A program made the position numbers and the translations under genes. A stretch of 32,222 nucleotides of DNA from positions 1 to 32,222 of the forward strand of contig JAPUIX010000186.1 of assembly GCA_027296625.1 (NCBI GenBank), read 5' to 3'. The notes beneath the pieces were generated by a model. That model saw only the letters and a program-made list of their open reading frames with translations, was not told the DNA's origin and ran no database searches. This stretch comes from Gammaproteobacteria bacterium. Its GTDB lineage: Bacteria > Pseudomonadota > Gammaproteobacteria > JAKEHO01. How positions within the stretch are numbered: the stretch's first letter is position 1; each line of letters starts with the position of its first letter. Positions 26,455 through 32,222 of this stretch are shown one piece after another.

Positions 26455-26483
26455 AATTTACACCACATCCTCTACCCTGTCAA
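26455..26483 (-). promoter_or_regulatory. Sigma-70-type promoter of the rubrerythrin unit
   Basis: On the minus strand a perfect -35 TTGACA (26483-26478) is separated by exactly 17 bases from TAAATT (26460-26455), a 4-of-6 match to the -10 consensus. Transcription would start around 26448, giving a leader of about 80 bases and placing the operator at about +3 to +20. Confidence 0.6.
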
Positions 26484-26495
26484 CGGCAACTGTTA

Positions 26496-26524
26496 TTAGA
26501 ATCCCTTATTGGAACCCGTATGAT
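26496..26524 (+). promoter_or_regulatory. Candidate promoter for xseB-ispA
   Basis: TTAGAA (26496-26501), a 17-base spacer and TATGAT (26519-26524) form a plausible plus-strand promoter about 80 bases ahead of xseB. The -10 is good; the -35 is weak. Confidence 0.35.
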
Positions 26525-26606
26525 AGACGATCATTGCTACGCGTTCTTGATTGACCGCTTCTCACAGGGTGCGTTAACGTAGATGCATCTCGAACGGGGA
26601 CAGACC

Positions 26607-26855
26607 GTGCCAAAGCAGAAACGAAGTAGCTTTCACTTCGAGCGTGCCCTCGGAGAGCTGGAGAAACTGGTTGAGAAGATGGAGGGAGGGGATTTGAGCC
26701 TGGAAGAATCTCTTAAACATTTTGAGCGGGGCATCGAGCTAACAAGGGCCTGCCAGAAGGCACTCGCCGAAGCCGAGCAAAAAGTACAGATCCTGCTGGA
26801 AAAGGAAGGGAAGACGGAGCTTGAGCCCTTCAGTCCAGACGACGATATCGATTAG
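26607..26855 (+). CDS. xseB: Exodeoxyribonuclease VII small subunit
   Basis: XseB is the small helical subunit that assembles on XseA to form exonuclease VII, which degrades single-stranded DNA. The product has 82 residues from GTG at 26607 (MPKQKRSSFHFERALGELEKLVEKMEGGDLSLEESLKHFERG), the usual length. An ATG at 26583 would add eight residues that do not resemble the family, and it lacks a ribosome binding site. The GTG is preceded by GGGGA at proper spacing. The family signature LE.LV..ME.GDLSLE.SL..FE.G is intact, followed by an acidic tail. Only five bases separate its stop from the ispA ATG, the classic xseB-ispA arrangement. Confidence 0.95.
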   Translation: MPKQKRSSFHFERALGELEKLVEKMEGGDLSLEESLKHFERGIELTRACQKALAEAEQKVQILLEKEGKTELEPFSPDDDID

Positions 26856-26860
26856 TCCCC

Positions 26861-27751
26861 ATGCCGCTTGCGGAACTTATGGAGGAATACAGATCCTGCG
26901 TAGAGAGGGCGCTTGACCACTGGCTTCCGGCAAGCACCATTCAGCCGACCGATTTGCACAAGGCAATGCGGTATGCGGTCCTCGGCGATGGAAAGCGGAT
27001 AAGGCCCATACTCGTTTACATCTCCGGTCAAGCGCTTAGTGTCGAAACAACTGCGTTGGACGGACCCGCGTGTGCAGTCGAGTTTATACATGCCTATTCC
27101 CTGATTCACGATGACCTTCCCGCGATGGATGACGATGATTTGCGCCGTGGGAGACCAACGTGTCACAAGGCCTTCGATGAAGCGACGGCAATTCTTGCAG
27201 GCGACGCGCTACAGGCGCTCGCCTTTCACGTTTTATCCTACGATTACCACATCACTGTCGACGCGGAGCAACGCCTTAGGATGATTGATACATTGGCGCA
27301 AGCAAGCGGTTCGCGCGGAATGGCCGGTGGACAAGCCATTGATCTCGCCGCAGTCGGACGCGATTTAAACATCGCGGAGCTCGAGAACATGCACATCCAT
27401 AAAACCGGGGCGCTAATACGCGCAAGCGTGAAGCTTGGAGCGCTATCCCTCCCCGGCGTAGGAAAAGATTTGCTAGGTGATCTCGAGCATTACGCGAAAT
27501 GTATCGGTCTCGCATTTCAGATCCGCGATGACATCCTGGACGTCGAAGGTGACACGGCAACCCTCGGAAAACCTCAAGGATCTGATATCGCGCAGAATAA
27601 ACCTACGTATCCGAACCTGCTCGGGCTAGAAGATGCCAAACAAACCGCAAAAGAATTGCACGAACGAGCGCTGAATAGCCTTAAAGATCTAGGAAAGGAA
27701 GCCGACCCGCTGCGCTGGATCGCAGACTATATTGTGGATCGGGATAAATAG
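26861..27751 (+). CDS. ispA: Farnesyl diphosphate synthase (polyprenyl synthetase)
   Basis: IspA condenses isopentenyl diphosphate with DMAPP and GPP to make farnesyl diphosphate, the precursor of undecaprenol, quinone tails and hopanoids. The 296-residue product has the first aspartate-rich motif at 84-90 (DDLPAMD, with DDDLRRGRPT after it) and the second at 223-227 (DDILD), plus GDGKRIRPIL near the start. AYSLIHDDLPAMD is typical of the short-chain bacterial enzymes. The position after xseB supports ispA. In many gammaproteobacteria dxs follows, but here folE2 does, after 185 bases. The specific product length (C15) is an inference. Confidence 0.95.
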   Translation: MPLAELMEEYRSCVERALDHWLPASTIQPTDLHKAMRYAVLGDGKRIRPILVYISGQALSVETTALDGPACAVEFIHAYSLIHDDLPAMDDDDLRRGRPTCHKAFDEATAILAGDALQALAFHVLSYDYHITVDAEQRLRMIDTLAQASGSRGMAGGQAIDLAAVGRDLNIAELENMHIHKTGALIRASVKLGALSLPGVGKDLLGDLEHYAKCIGLAFQIRDDILDVEGDTATLGKPQGSDIAQNKPTYPNLLGLEDAKQTAKELHERALNSLKDLGKEADPLRWIADYIVDRDK

Positions 27752-27936
27752 TATTTGGACTAGCCTCATGCCCACGGGATTAGTTAACAAAAAGTCGATG
27801 CCCCCAGCAACTATAGCGGACACGCACATAAGCGAGTAAAATGTAAGCGAAATGGAACCCACACATATCGGGTCACTCAGGATTAAGCAATTTTCGATGG
27901 CGTAGAAGCAACTTATTCATTAAGGAACCCTAGCAT

Positions 27937-28770
27937 ATGAATCGACCAGCCCCTCTTATTTCGCCGATCGCCGACCTGCAAAGCAGCACGGATAAACGTC
28001 ATATCCCTATCGACAAGGTCGGTATTAAAGATATTCGTCATCCGATCGTAATTTCGGATCGAGAAGGTCGTGAACAACATACCGTTGCAACATTCAACAT
28101 GTATGTGAACCTGCCGCATAGGTTCAAGGGGACACACATGTCCCGTTTTGTCGAAATCCTCAACATGAACGAATACGAAATCACTGTTAAATCCTTCAAA
28201 CAGATGGTCATCGAAATGACGCATCTATTGAAAGCCGAATCCGGACACATCGAAATGTCTTTCCCGTATTTCGTGATGAAAAGCGCCCCTGTGTCCGGAG
28301 TTAAAAGTCTACTAGATTATGAAGTTACGTTTATCGGCCAAATTATGAACGACAATCCAACGGTGCTGGTTAAAGTTATTGTACCGATCACAACACTATG
28401 TCCTTGCTCAAAGGAAATTTCCGATTACGGCGCGCATAATCAGCGGTCACACGTAACGGTTTGCGTGCGAACCCGTGATTTCATCTGGATTGAAGAACTG
28501 ATTGAAATGGTCGAAAAGATCGGATCTGCAGAGCTTTACGGTCTCCTAAAACGTCCGGATGAGAAATTCGTCACCGAGCAGGCTTATAACAACCCCAAAT
28601 TTGTAGAAGACATTGTTCGCGACGTAGCGCTAAAACTGAATGTCGATGACCGTATTGGTGCCTACTCCGTAGAGTCTGAAAACTTCGAGTCGATTCATAA
28701 TCACTCCGCATACGCCATGCTGGTTCGAGATAAAGATGCCGACAAGGCAAAAGACTCACTAAAGAAATAG
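27937..28770 (+). CDS. folE2: GTP cyclohydrolase FolE2 (type IB)
   Basis: FolE2 converts GTP to 7,8-dihydroneopterin triphosphate, the first step to folate and to queuosine. Unlike FolE it is not strictly zinc-dependent. The 277-residue product opens with the family-specific [26 protein letters not shown]. It contains [13 protein letters not shown], then the active-site region [10 protein letters not shown] (C155, C157) followed by AHNQRSH (H167, H172). The C-terminus [10 protein letters not shown] is also typical. The ATG is preceded by AAGGA, slightly far. folE2 is often induced by zinc limitation through Zur, but I found no convincing Zur box in the 185 bases upstream. Whether it is the only GTP cyclohydrolase in the genome cannot be told. 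Confidence 0.96.
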   Translation: MNRPAPLISPIADLQSSTDKRHIPIDKVGIKDIRHPIVISDREGREQHTVATFNMYVNLPHRFKGTHMSRFVEILNMNEYEITVKSFKQMVIEMTHLLKAESGHIEMSFPYFVMKSAPVSGVKSLLDYEVTFIGQIMNDNPTVLVKVIVPITTLCPCSKEISDYGAHNQRSHVTVCVRTRDFIWIEELIEMVEKIGSAELYGLLKRPDEKFVTEQAYNNPKFVEDIVRDVALKLNVDDRIGAYSVESENFESIHNHSAYAMLVRDKDADKAKDSLKK

Positions 28771-29214
28771 TGTTCAGTGGGGTTTCCTTCTATAGGGCCC
28801 CTTATTTGATATTTTCCAATTGGCATTTCCCTCGGCACCGCCTGAACCCTATTTGCTCCACAGAAACTTGATCTAAATCGAGATCAAGCCGACGCGATAC
28901 GAAATTAATTCACAGCGTCTTTAAGCATCCTGTCGTCAAGCCTTGTTTCCTCCAAGGATCTTGGACCAGTCTCGATAGGCGATGTTCGTATCGTTCTAGC
29001 ACAACGATCGACAAACCAGACAGAGCAAGCATGGAGCGCATTCTGAAATCAAGAATGCCGCTTTGAATCGGGTCCCTTGGGTAAAATGCACTTATCCCAG
29101 GTATCTGGCGATGAACGTAGCTACAAAGACCAGGCCCACATCCCTTTGACCCAATATGGCCGTCGGACTAACATCGACTCTACATCTTGTGCGGTTTACC
29201 GATTGGTGATCACC
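28771..29214. other. Long gene-free region between folE2 and pncA
   Basis: 444 bases with no gene I can support. It contains an 8-bp-arm inverted repeat at 28867-28888 with an FNR-like half. An open frame starting at 29077 runs into pncA, but its first 46 codons have no family similarity. A minus-strand stretch (about 28950-29060) is open in more than one frame but resembles no protein I can name. The gap may contain the pncA promoter, a degraded gene or a small RNA. Confidence 0.4.
28867..28888. promoter_or_regulatory. Palindrome with FNR/ANR-like half, upstream of pncA
   Basis: CTTGATCT (28867-28874) and AGATCAAG (28881-28888) are perfectly inverted around AAATCG. The left part (28868-28881) reads TTGATCTAAATCGA, one base from the FNR/ANR consensus TTGAT-N4-ATCAA. 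No gene starts close by; pncA begins 326 bases downstream. Confidence 0.35.
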
Positions 29215-29808
29215 ATGAATGAATTGCTCAAACCAACGCCGACAGTCGGCGATGCGTTGATCGTCGTGGATTTGCAGAATGACTTTCTCCCCGGCGGTAG
29301 TCTTGCGGTTCCTGAAGGCGAAAAAGTTGTACCGATCATGAACCGTTACATCACACGTTTCGAAAAGGAAGGGCTACCGATCTTTGTGACACGTGACTGG
29401 CACCCAGCCGATCATTGCTCTTTCGCTCCCCAGGGCGGCCCCTGGCCTCCCCATTGTGTGGTCAATACGCCAGGCGCCGAGTTTGCGCCGAATTTAGTCA
29501 TCCCAAAGGATGCCGCAATTATTTCGAAGGCAACCCGAGCGGATAAAGAAGCTTATTCTGATTTTGAAGACACCGATCTAGATAAAGAGTTGCGTAGGCG
29601 GCATGTTATGCGTGTTTTCGTCGGGGGCCTTGCCACTGACTACTGCGTGCTCTACACGGTCAGGGACGCTATTAAGAACGGATACGATGTGATACTCCTA
29701 GAAGACGCCATACGGGCCGTAAACGTACAGCCCGATGATGGAGACAAAGCGGAAAAAGAGATGTGCGAGCTCGGCGCTCGTCCGATCCAATACGAGATGA
29801 CTACCTAA
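29215..29808 (+). CDS. pncA: Nicotinamidase (PncA, isochorismatase-fold)
   Basis: PncA deamidates nicotinamide to nicotinate in the NAD salvage cycle. From the ATG at 29215 (MNELLKPTPTVGDALIVVDLQNDFLPGG) the protein has 197 residues. The catalytic triad is D19 (VVDLQND), K111 (RADKEAYSDF) and C144 (GLATDYCVLYT). Metal ligands are D61 and H63 (TRDWHPADH) and probably H80 (WPPHCV). The frame is open to 29077, but that extension is unlike the family. The stop codon overlaps the next start by one base (TAATG), so it is translationally coupled to the nicotinate phosphoribosyltransferase gene that uses its product. Confidence 0.95.
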   Translation: MNELLKPTPTVGDALIVVDLQNDFLPGGSLAVPEGEKVVPIMNRYITRFEKEGLPIFVTRDWHPADHCSFAPQGGPWPPHCVVNTPGAEFAPNLVIPKDAAIISKATRADKEAYSDFEDTDLDKELRRRHVMRVFVGGLATDYCVLYTVRDAIKNGYDVILLEDAIRAVNVQPDDGDKAEKEMCELGARPIQYEMTT

Positions 29809-31148
29809 TGCGCCTTGGCAATAGCCCTCTTCTCACGGATCTTTATCAACTCACGATGCTGCAGGGCTATTTCGATCATGGCATGATTGATCAGGCAGTG
29901 TTCGAGTTTTTTGTTCGCAAACTACCTCCAAATCGCAACTTTCTTATCGCAGCAGGCCTTGAACAAGTTCTTCAATTCCTGGAAGGCTTTGCGTTCACTG
30001 CCGATGAACTTGATTGGCTGGGCGATTGCGGTCACAACTTTACCAAAGACTTCATTAATTTCTTGGCAGATCTGCGGTTCACCGGTGATGTCCATGCCAT
30101 GCCAGAAGGCACTATCTTCTTTCCCAGTGAACCGATCCTTCGCGTCACGGCGCCAATGCCCGAGGCTCAAATCGTAGAATCCCGCCTTATCAACCTGCTT
30201 CAGTTCCAAACTCTTATCGCATCGAAGGCTGTGCGTTCGGTACTGGCTGCGCCTGGGAAGCTCTTGGTTGATTTCGGCCTGCGGCGCGCCCATGGTGCGG
30301 AAGCTGGATTATTGGCTGCGCGCGCCTGCTACATTGTGGGATTCGCCGGGACGGCCACAGTACTTGCAGGGAAAACGTTCGGTATCCCGACCTACGGCAC
30401 AATGGCACATTCATTCGTCATGGCCCATGATGACGAAGCGATCGCCTTCCAACACTTTGCGGATAGTCAGCCGGAGAATGTCATCCTACTCATCGACACC
30501 TACGATGAAGCAGCTGCCATCGAAAAAATCGTCCACTTGGCTCCTACCTTCGAAAAGAATGGGATCATCATCAAAGCGGTACGAATCGACAGTGGCGACC
30601 TCTACCAAATAGCCATAACGGTTCGCAAGCTGCTCAACGAAGGTGGCCTTACCGATACCAAGATCTTTGCGAGTGGGGACCTCGATGAAATGGCACTGCA
30701 GCGTCTCCTACGCGGTGGAGCCCCTATCGACGGCTTTGGGGTCGGCACCCGCATGGTCACGTCCGAAGATGCCCCGTATCTGAATTGCGCCTACAAATTA
30801 GAGGAGTACGCTGGTCAAGCCCGTCGCAAGCGCTCGGCTGGTAAAGAAACATGGCCAGGGCAAAAGCAAGTCTATCGTTTCTATGATTCGGAAAATACCA
30901 TGAGCCATGATGTGCTCGCACTCGCAGACGACGTACATGAAGGACAGGCCTTATTACAATGCATTATGCAGGGCGGCGAACGAGTATCGCCATCGGAGAC
31001 ACTCAAAGATATCAGAGAACGTACCACGTCATCACTCAGCCGCCTACCGCCAAGCCTAAAGCAGATTGACCAAAGTACGCCGTTCGCGGTCCACATCTCT
31101 GCGGCGCTGCAAGGACTCACTCAGGCAGTAGATAAAATGGCTCATTAA
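29808..31148 (+). CDS. pncB: Nicotinate phosphoribosyltransferase
   Basis: This enzyme joins nicotinate to PRPP, giving nicotinate mononucleotide for NAD synthesis. The ATG at 29808 shares its A with the pncA TAA; an upstream in-frame ATG at 29763 lies inside pncA and adds non-family residues. The 446-residue product begins MRLGNSPLLTDLYQLTMLQGY, the family signature. It includes RRAHGAEAGLLAARA, GTMAHSFVMAH with the active-site His region, LIDTYDE, RIDSGDL and FGVGTRM. It resembles the longer NAPRTase group rather than the shorter E. coli PncB type. With pncA it forms a complete two-step nicotinamide salvage operon. A strong hairpin terminator lies about 190 bases downstream. Confidence 0.95.
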   Translation: MRLGNSPLLTDLYQLTMLQGYFDHGMIDQAVFEFFVRKLPPNRNFLIAAGLEQVLQFLEGFAFTADELDWLGDCGHNFTKDFINFLADLRFTGDVHAMPEGTIFFPSEPILRVTAPMPEAQIVESRLINLLQFQTLIASKAVRSVLAAPGKLLVDFGLRRAHGAEAGLLAARACYIVGFAGTATVLAGKTFGIPTYGTMAHSFVMAHDDEAIAFQHFADSQPENVILLIDTYDEAAAIEKIVHLAPTFEKNGIIIKAVRIDSGDLYQIAITVRKLLNEGGLTDTKIFASGDLDEMALQRLLRGGAPIDGFGVGTRMVTSEDAPYLNCAYKLEEYAGQARRKRSAGKETWPGQKQVYRFYDSENTMSHDVLALADDVHEGQALLQCIMQGGERVSPSETLKDIRERTTSSLSRLPPSLKQIDQSTPFAVHISAALQGLTQAVDKMAH

Positions 31149-31333
31149 ATTTCAGAAATCCAGAACCCCGCTCCCCCGAAGCAGCTGACTGCACGCTTAG
31201 CAAGCCCTGGCATCACTGAGATCGGCTTTGACGGGCATGGACGCGTCATCGCTTCTGGGCGTGAAAAACAGAAATAATACTAACAAACAATTAATTAGCA
31301 CCAAATCCTCATACCATTTCTCATATCATGATT

Positions 31334-31366
31334 TGCCCCAGCGGTGCCGGGCCCACCGCTGGGGCA
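31334..31366 (+). terminator. Strong hairpin, probable terminator
   Basis: TGCCCCAGCGGTG (31334-31346) and CACCGCTGGGGCA (31354-31366) form a perfect 13-bp GC-rich stem around a 7-base loop. It is followed by CCCCCTTTTAA, a short T run on the plus strand. It most likely ends the pncA-pncB transcript. The T tract is poor, so it may instead be a leader hairpin of the next gene. Confidence 0.65.
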
Positions 31367-31436
31367 CCCCCTTTTAACCCTTTGTGGGGCTTTCGGCGTT
31401 TAAGTCACCAATTCCACGTAACGGCAAGGAGCAACG

Positions 31437-32222
31437 ATGCACACACGATCTTCACTATTCGCCCTGATACTGGGCCTGATCGCACCATTCACGGCCGCTG
31501 GCAAGGTGGACCTCGTTATGCTGCCGGAGCGCGATCGGGTTCAACTGACAATCTACAACTCTGCCGACCTAACCCTCGTTCGGGAAGAACGCACCCTGAC
31601 GCTGAAGAAGGGCATAAACCGCCTCGAGTTTAGCTGGGAGAACACCTTAATTGACCCCACATCCGTTCAACTAAGGGCACCGCAACATGCGGGCCGGGTG
31701 CGATTGCTCGAGGTCGCCTTCCCACCAAAGGTCAAAGGAAGTGCGATATGGACCATCAAGTCGGACGTCGACGGTCCGATCCCAGTTGAGATCTCGTTCT
31801 TCACGTCCGGCATTTCCTGGCGCGCCTTTTATATGGGCACATTGTCACCCGACGAGCAAATGATGAAGCTTCAGGGCTATGTGCGGATACAAAACCAAAG
31901 TGGCGAAGATTATCAGAATGCCGAGACCCGTGTGATCGTCGGCAAGATCCATTTGCTCGATGAAATCGCAGAGCTTGCACGGCGAGAAGCGCCTTATGGA
32001 AAGCCAGGATATCCAGAACTGCGCGGCCGCGGATTACTCACCAATGCGTCGGATGAACTTAAGCGCAAGGCTTACAGCCAAATGGCTGTTGCAGAGGGAG
32101 CTGCCGACTTAGCTGCAGCGGCCAAATCAATTGTTAAGGAAGGGCTGTCCGAGTATTTCCTCTATACCATCGAGGGTACCGAATCAATTCCGAACGGCTG
32201 GGGAAAGCGCTTACCGTCGTTC
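31437..32222 (+). CDS. Exported DUF4139-type protein, 5' part (runs off the right edge)
   Basis: The frame is open from the ATG at 31437 to the window end (262 codons), so the gene is incomplete here. AAGGAG ends five bases before the ATG, a strong ribosome binding site. The N-terminus MHTRSSLFALILGLIAPFTAAG is a clear signal peptide, predicting export. The mature part starts VDLVMLPERDRVQLTIYNSADLTLVREERTLTLKKGINRLEF. It continues with ISWRAFYMGTLSPDEQMMKLQGYVRIQNQSGEDYQNAETRVIVGK. Both resemble DUF4139 proteins, beta-rich exported proteins of unknown role. An alanine-rich, possibly helical segment (around KRKAYSQMAVAEGAADLAAAAK) follows. The assignment is by recalled family pattern; the function is unknown. 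Confidence 0.75.
   Translation, partial: MHTRSSLFALILGLIAPFTAAGKVDLVMLPERDRVQLTIYNSADLTLVREERTLTLKKGINRLEFSWENTLIDPTSVQLRAPQHAGRVRLLEVAFPPKVKGSAIWTIKSDVDGPIPVEISFFTSGISWRAFYMGTLSPDEQMMKLQGYVRIQNQSGEDYQNAETRVIVGKIHLLDEIAELARREAPYGKPGYPELRGRGLLTNASDELKRKAYSQMAVAEGAADLAAAAKSIVKEGLSEYFLYTIEGTESIPNGWGKRLPSF

Noticed and set aside
27752-27936. Zur box or riboswitch ahead of folE2
   Set aside because: No AT-rich dyad with the Zur pattern and no folate- or queuosine-related leader structure could be recognised.
28771-28810. Possible terminator after folE2 (GGGG ... CCCC TTATTT)
   Set aside because: The stem is only four base pairs with a long loop; not convincing.
28940-29060. Minus-strand stretch that looked like the tail of an IstB/IS21-type transposition helper
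   Set aside because: The apparent match (TNIAYRDWSKILGG) needs stops and a frame change, and no other IS21 part is nearby; too weak to call an insertion sequence remnant.
29077-29214. 46-codon N-terminal extension of nicotinamidase
   Set aside because: It does not resemble any PncA N-terminus; the family start is the ATG at 29215.

Overview
The window is a dense, ordinary-looking stretch of a gammaproteobacterial chromosome with a disturbed left end. The taxonomic call is an inference from gene content. It rests on a complete EF-P beta-lysylation set (EF-P with Lys34, EpmA, EpmB), the ParC/ParE topoisomerase IV pair, LolC/LolD, a YoaA-type DinG helicase, TsaB, HtpX, XseB-IspA and FolE2. The conserved lol - DUF2062 - comEC neighbourhood seen in Pseudomonas and relatives is also present. 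I cannot name the genus. The rubrerythrin / CCG iron-sulfur protein / DUF3501 trio is a pattern I associate with sulfur- and ammonia-oxidising and other chemolithotrophic proteobacteria.

Layout. 1-1620 is a boundary region: the tail of a small hypothetical protein, an EamA/DMT exporter gene bracketed by two related 8-11 bp-arm hairpin repeats, and about 370 bases of gene-free, repeat-bearing DNA. It abuts a comEC gene cut off at about half its normal length. 1610-5495 carries the lol/comEC neighbourhood: truncated comEC, a DUF2062 membrane protein, and lolD and lolC, which overlap by 8 bases. 5659-9527 holds tsaB, a CpdA-type phosphodiesterase, a class I O-methyltransferase and asnS. 9579-10355 is an AT-rich, probably acquired VanX-type D,D-dipeptidase with a signal peptide. 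10407-18384 runs leftwards from efp through epmA and a YoaA-type helicase to a large bifunctional PutA, with epmB diverging from efp. 18381-23567 holds htpX, parC and parE. parE has no ATG, GTG or TTG in frame ahead of its conserved N-terminus.

23818-26367 is the most interesting part. A rubredoxin-less rubrerythrin, a two-cluster CCG iron-sulfur protein and a DUF3501 protein lie on one strand. They sit behind a recognisable promoter (TTGACA, 17 bases, TAAATT), with a perfect TTTAGA-N5-TCTAAA inverted repeat immediately downstream of the predicted start of transcription. This looks like a repressor-controlled oxidative or iron-sulfur stress unit whose combined function is, to my knowledge, undescribed.

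26607-31148 contains xseB-ispA (exonuclease VII small subunit and farnesyl diphosphate synthase), folE2 (zinc-independent folate/queuosine GTP cyclohydrolase), a 444-base gene-free gap with an FNR-like palindrome, and a one-base-overlapping pair for NAD salvage (nicotinamidase and nicotinate phosphoribosyltransferase). After a strong hairpin terminator, the window ends inside a secreted DUF4139-type protein that runs off the right edge. I found no tRNA, rRNA, CRISPR array, complete insertion sequence or prophage.
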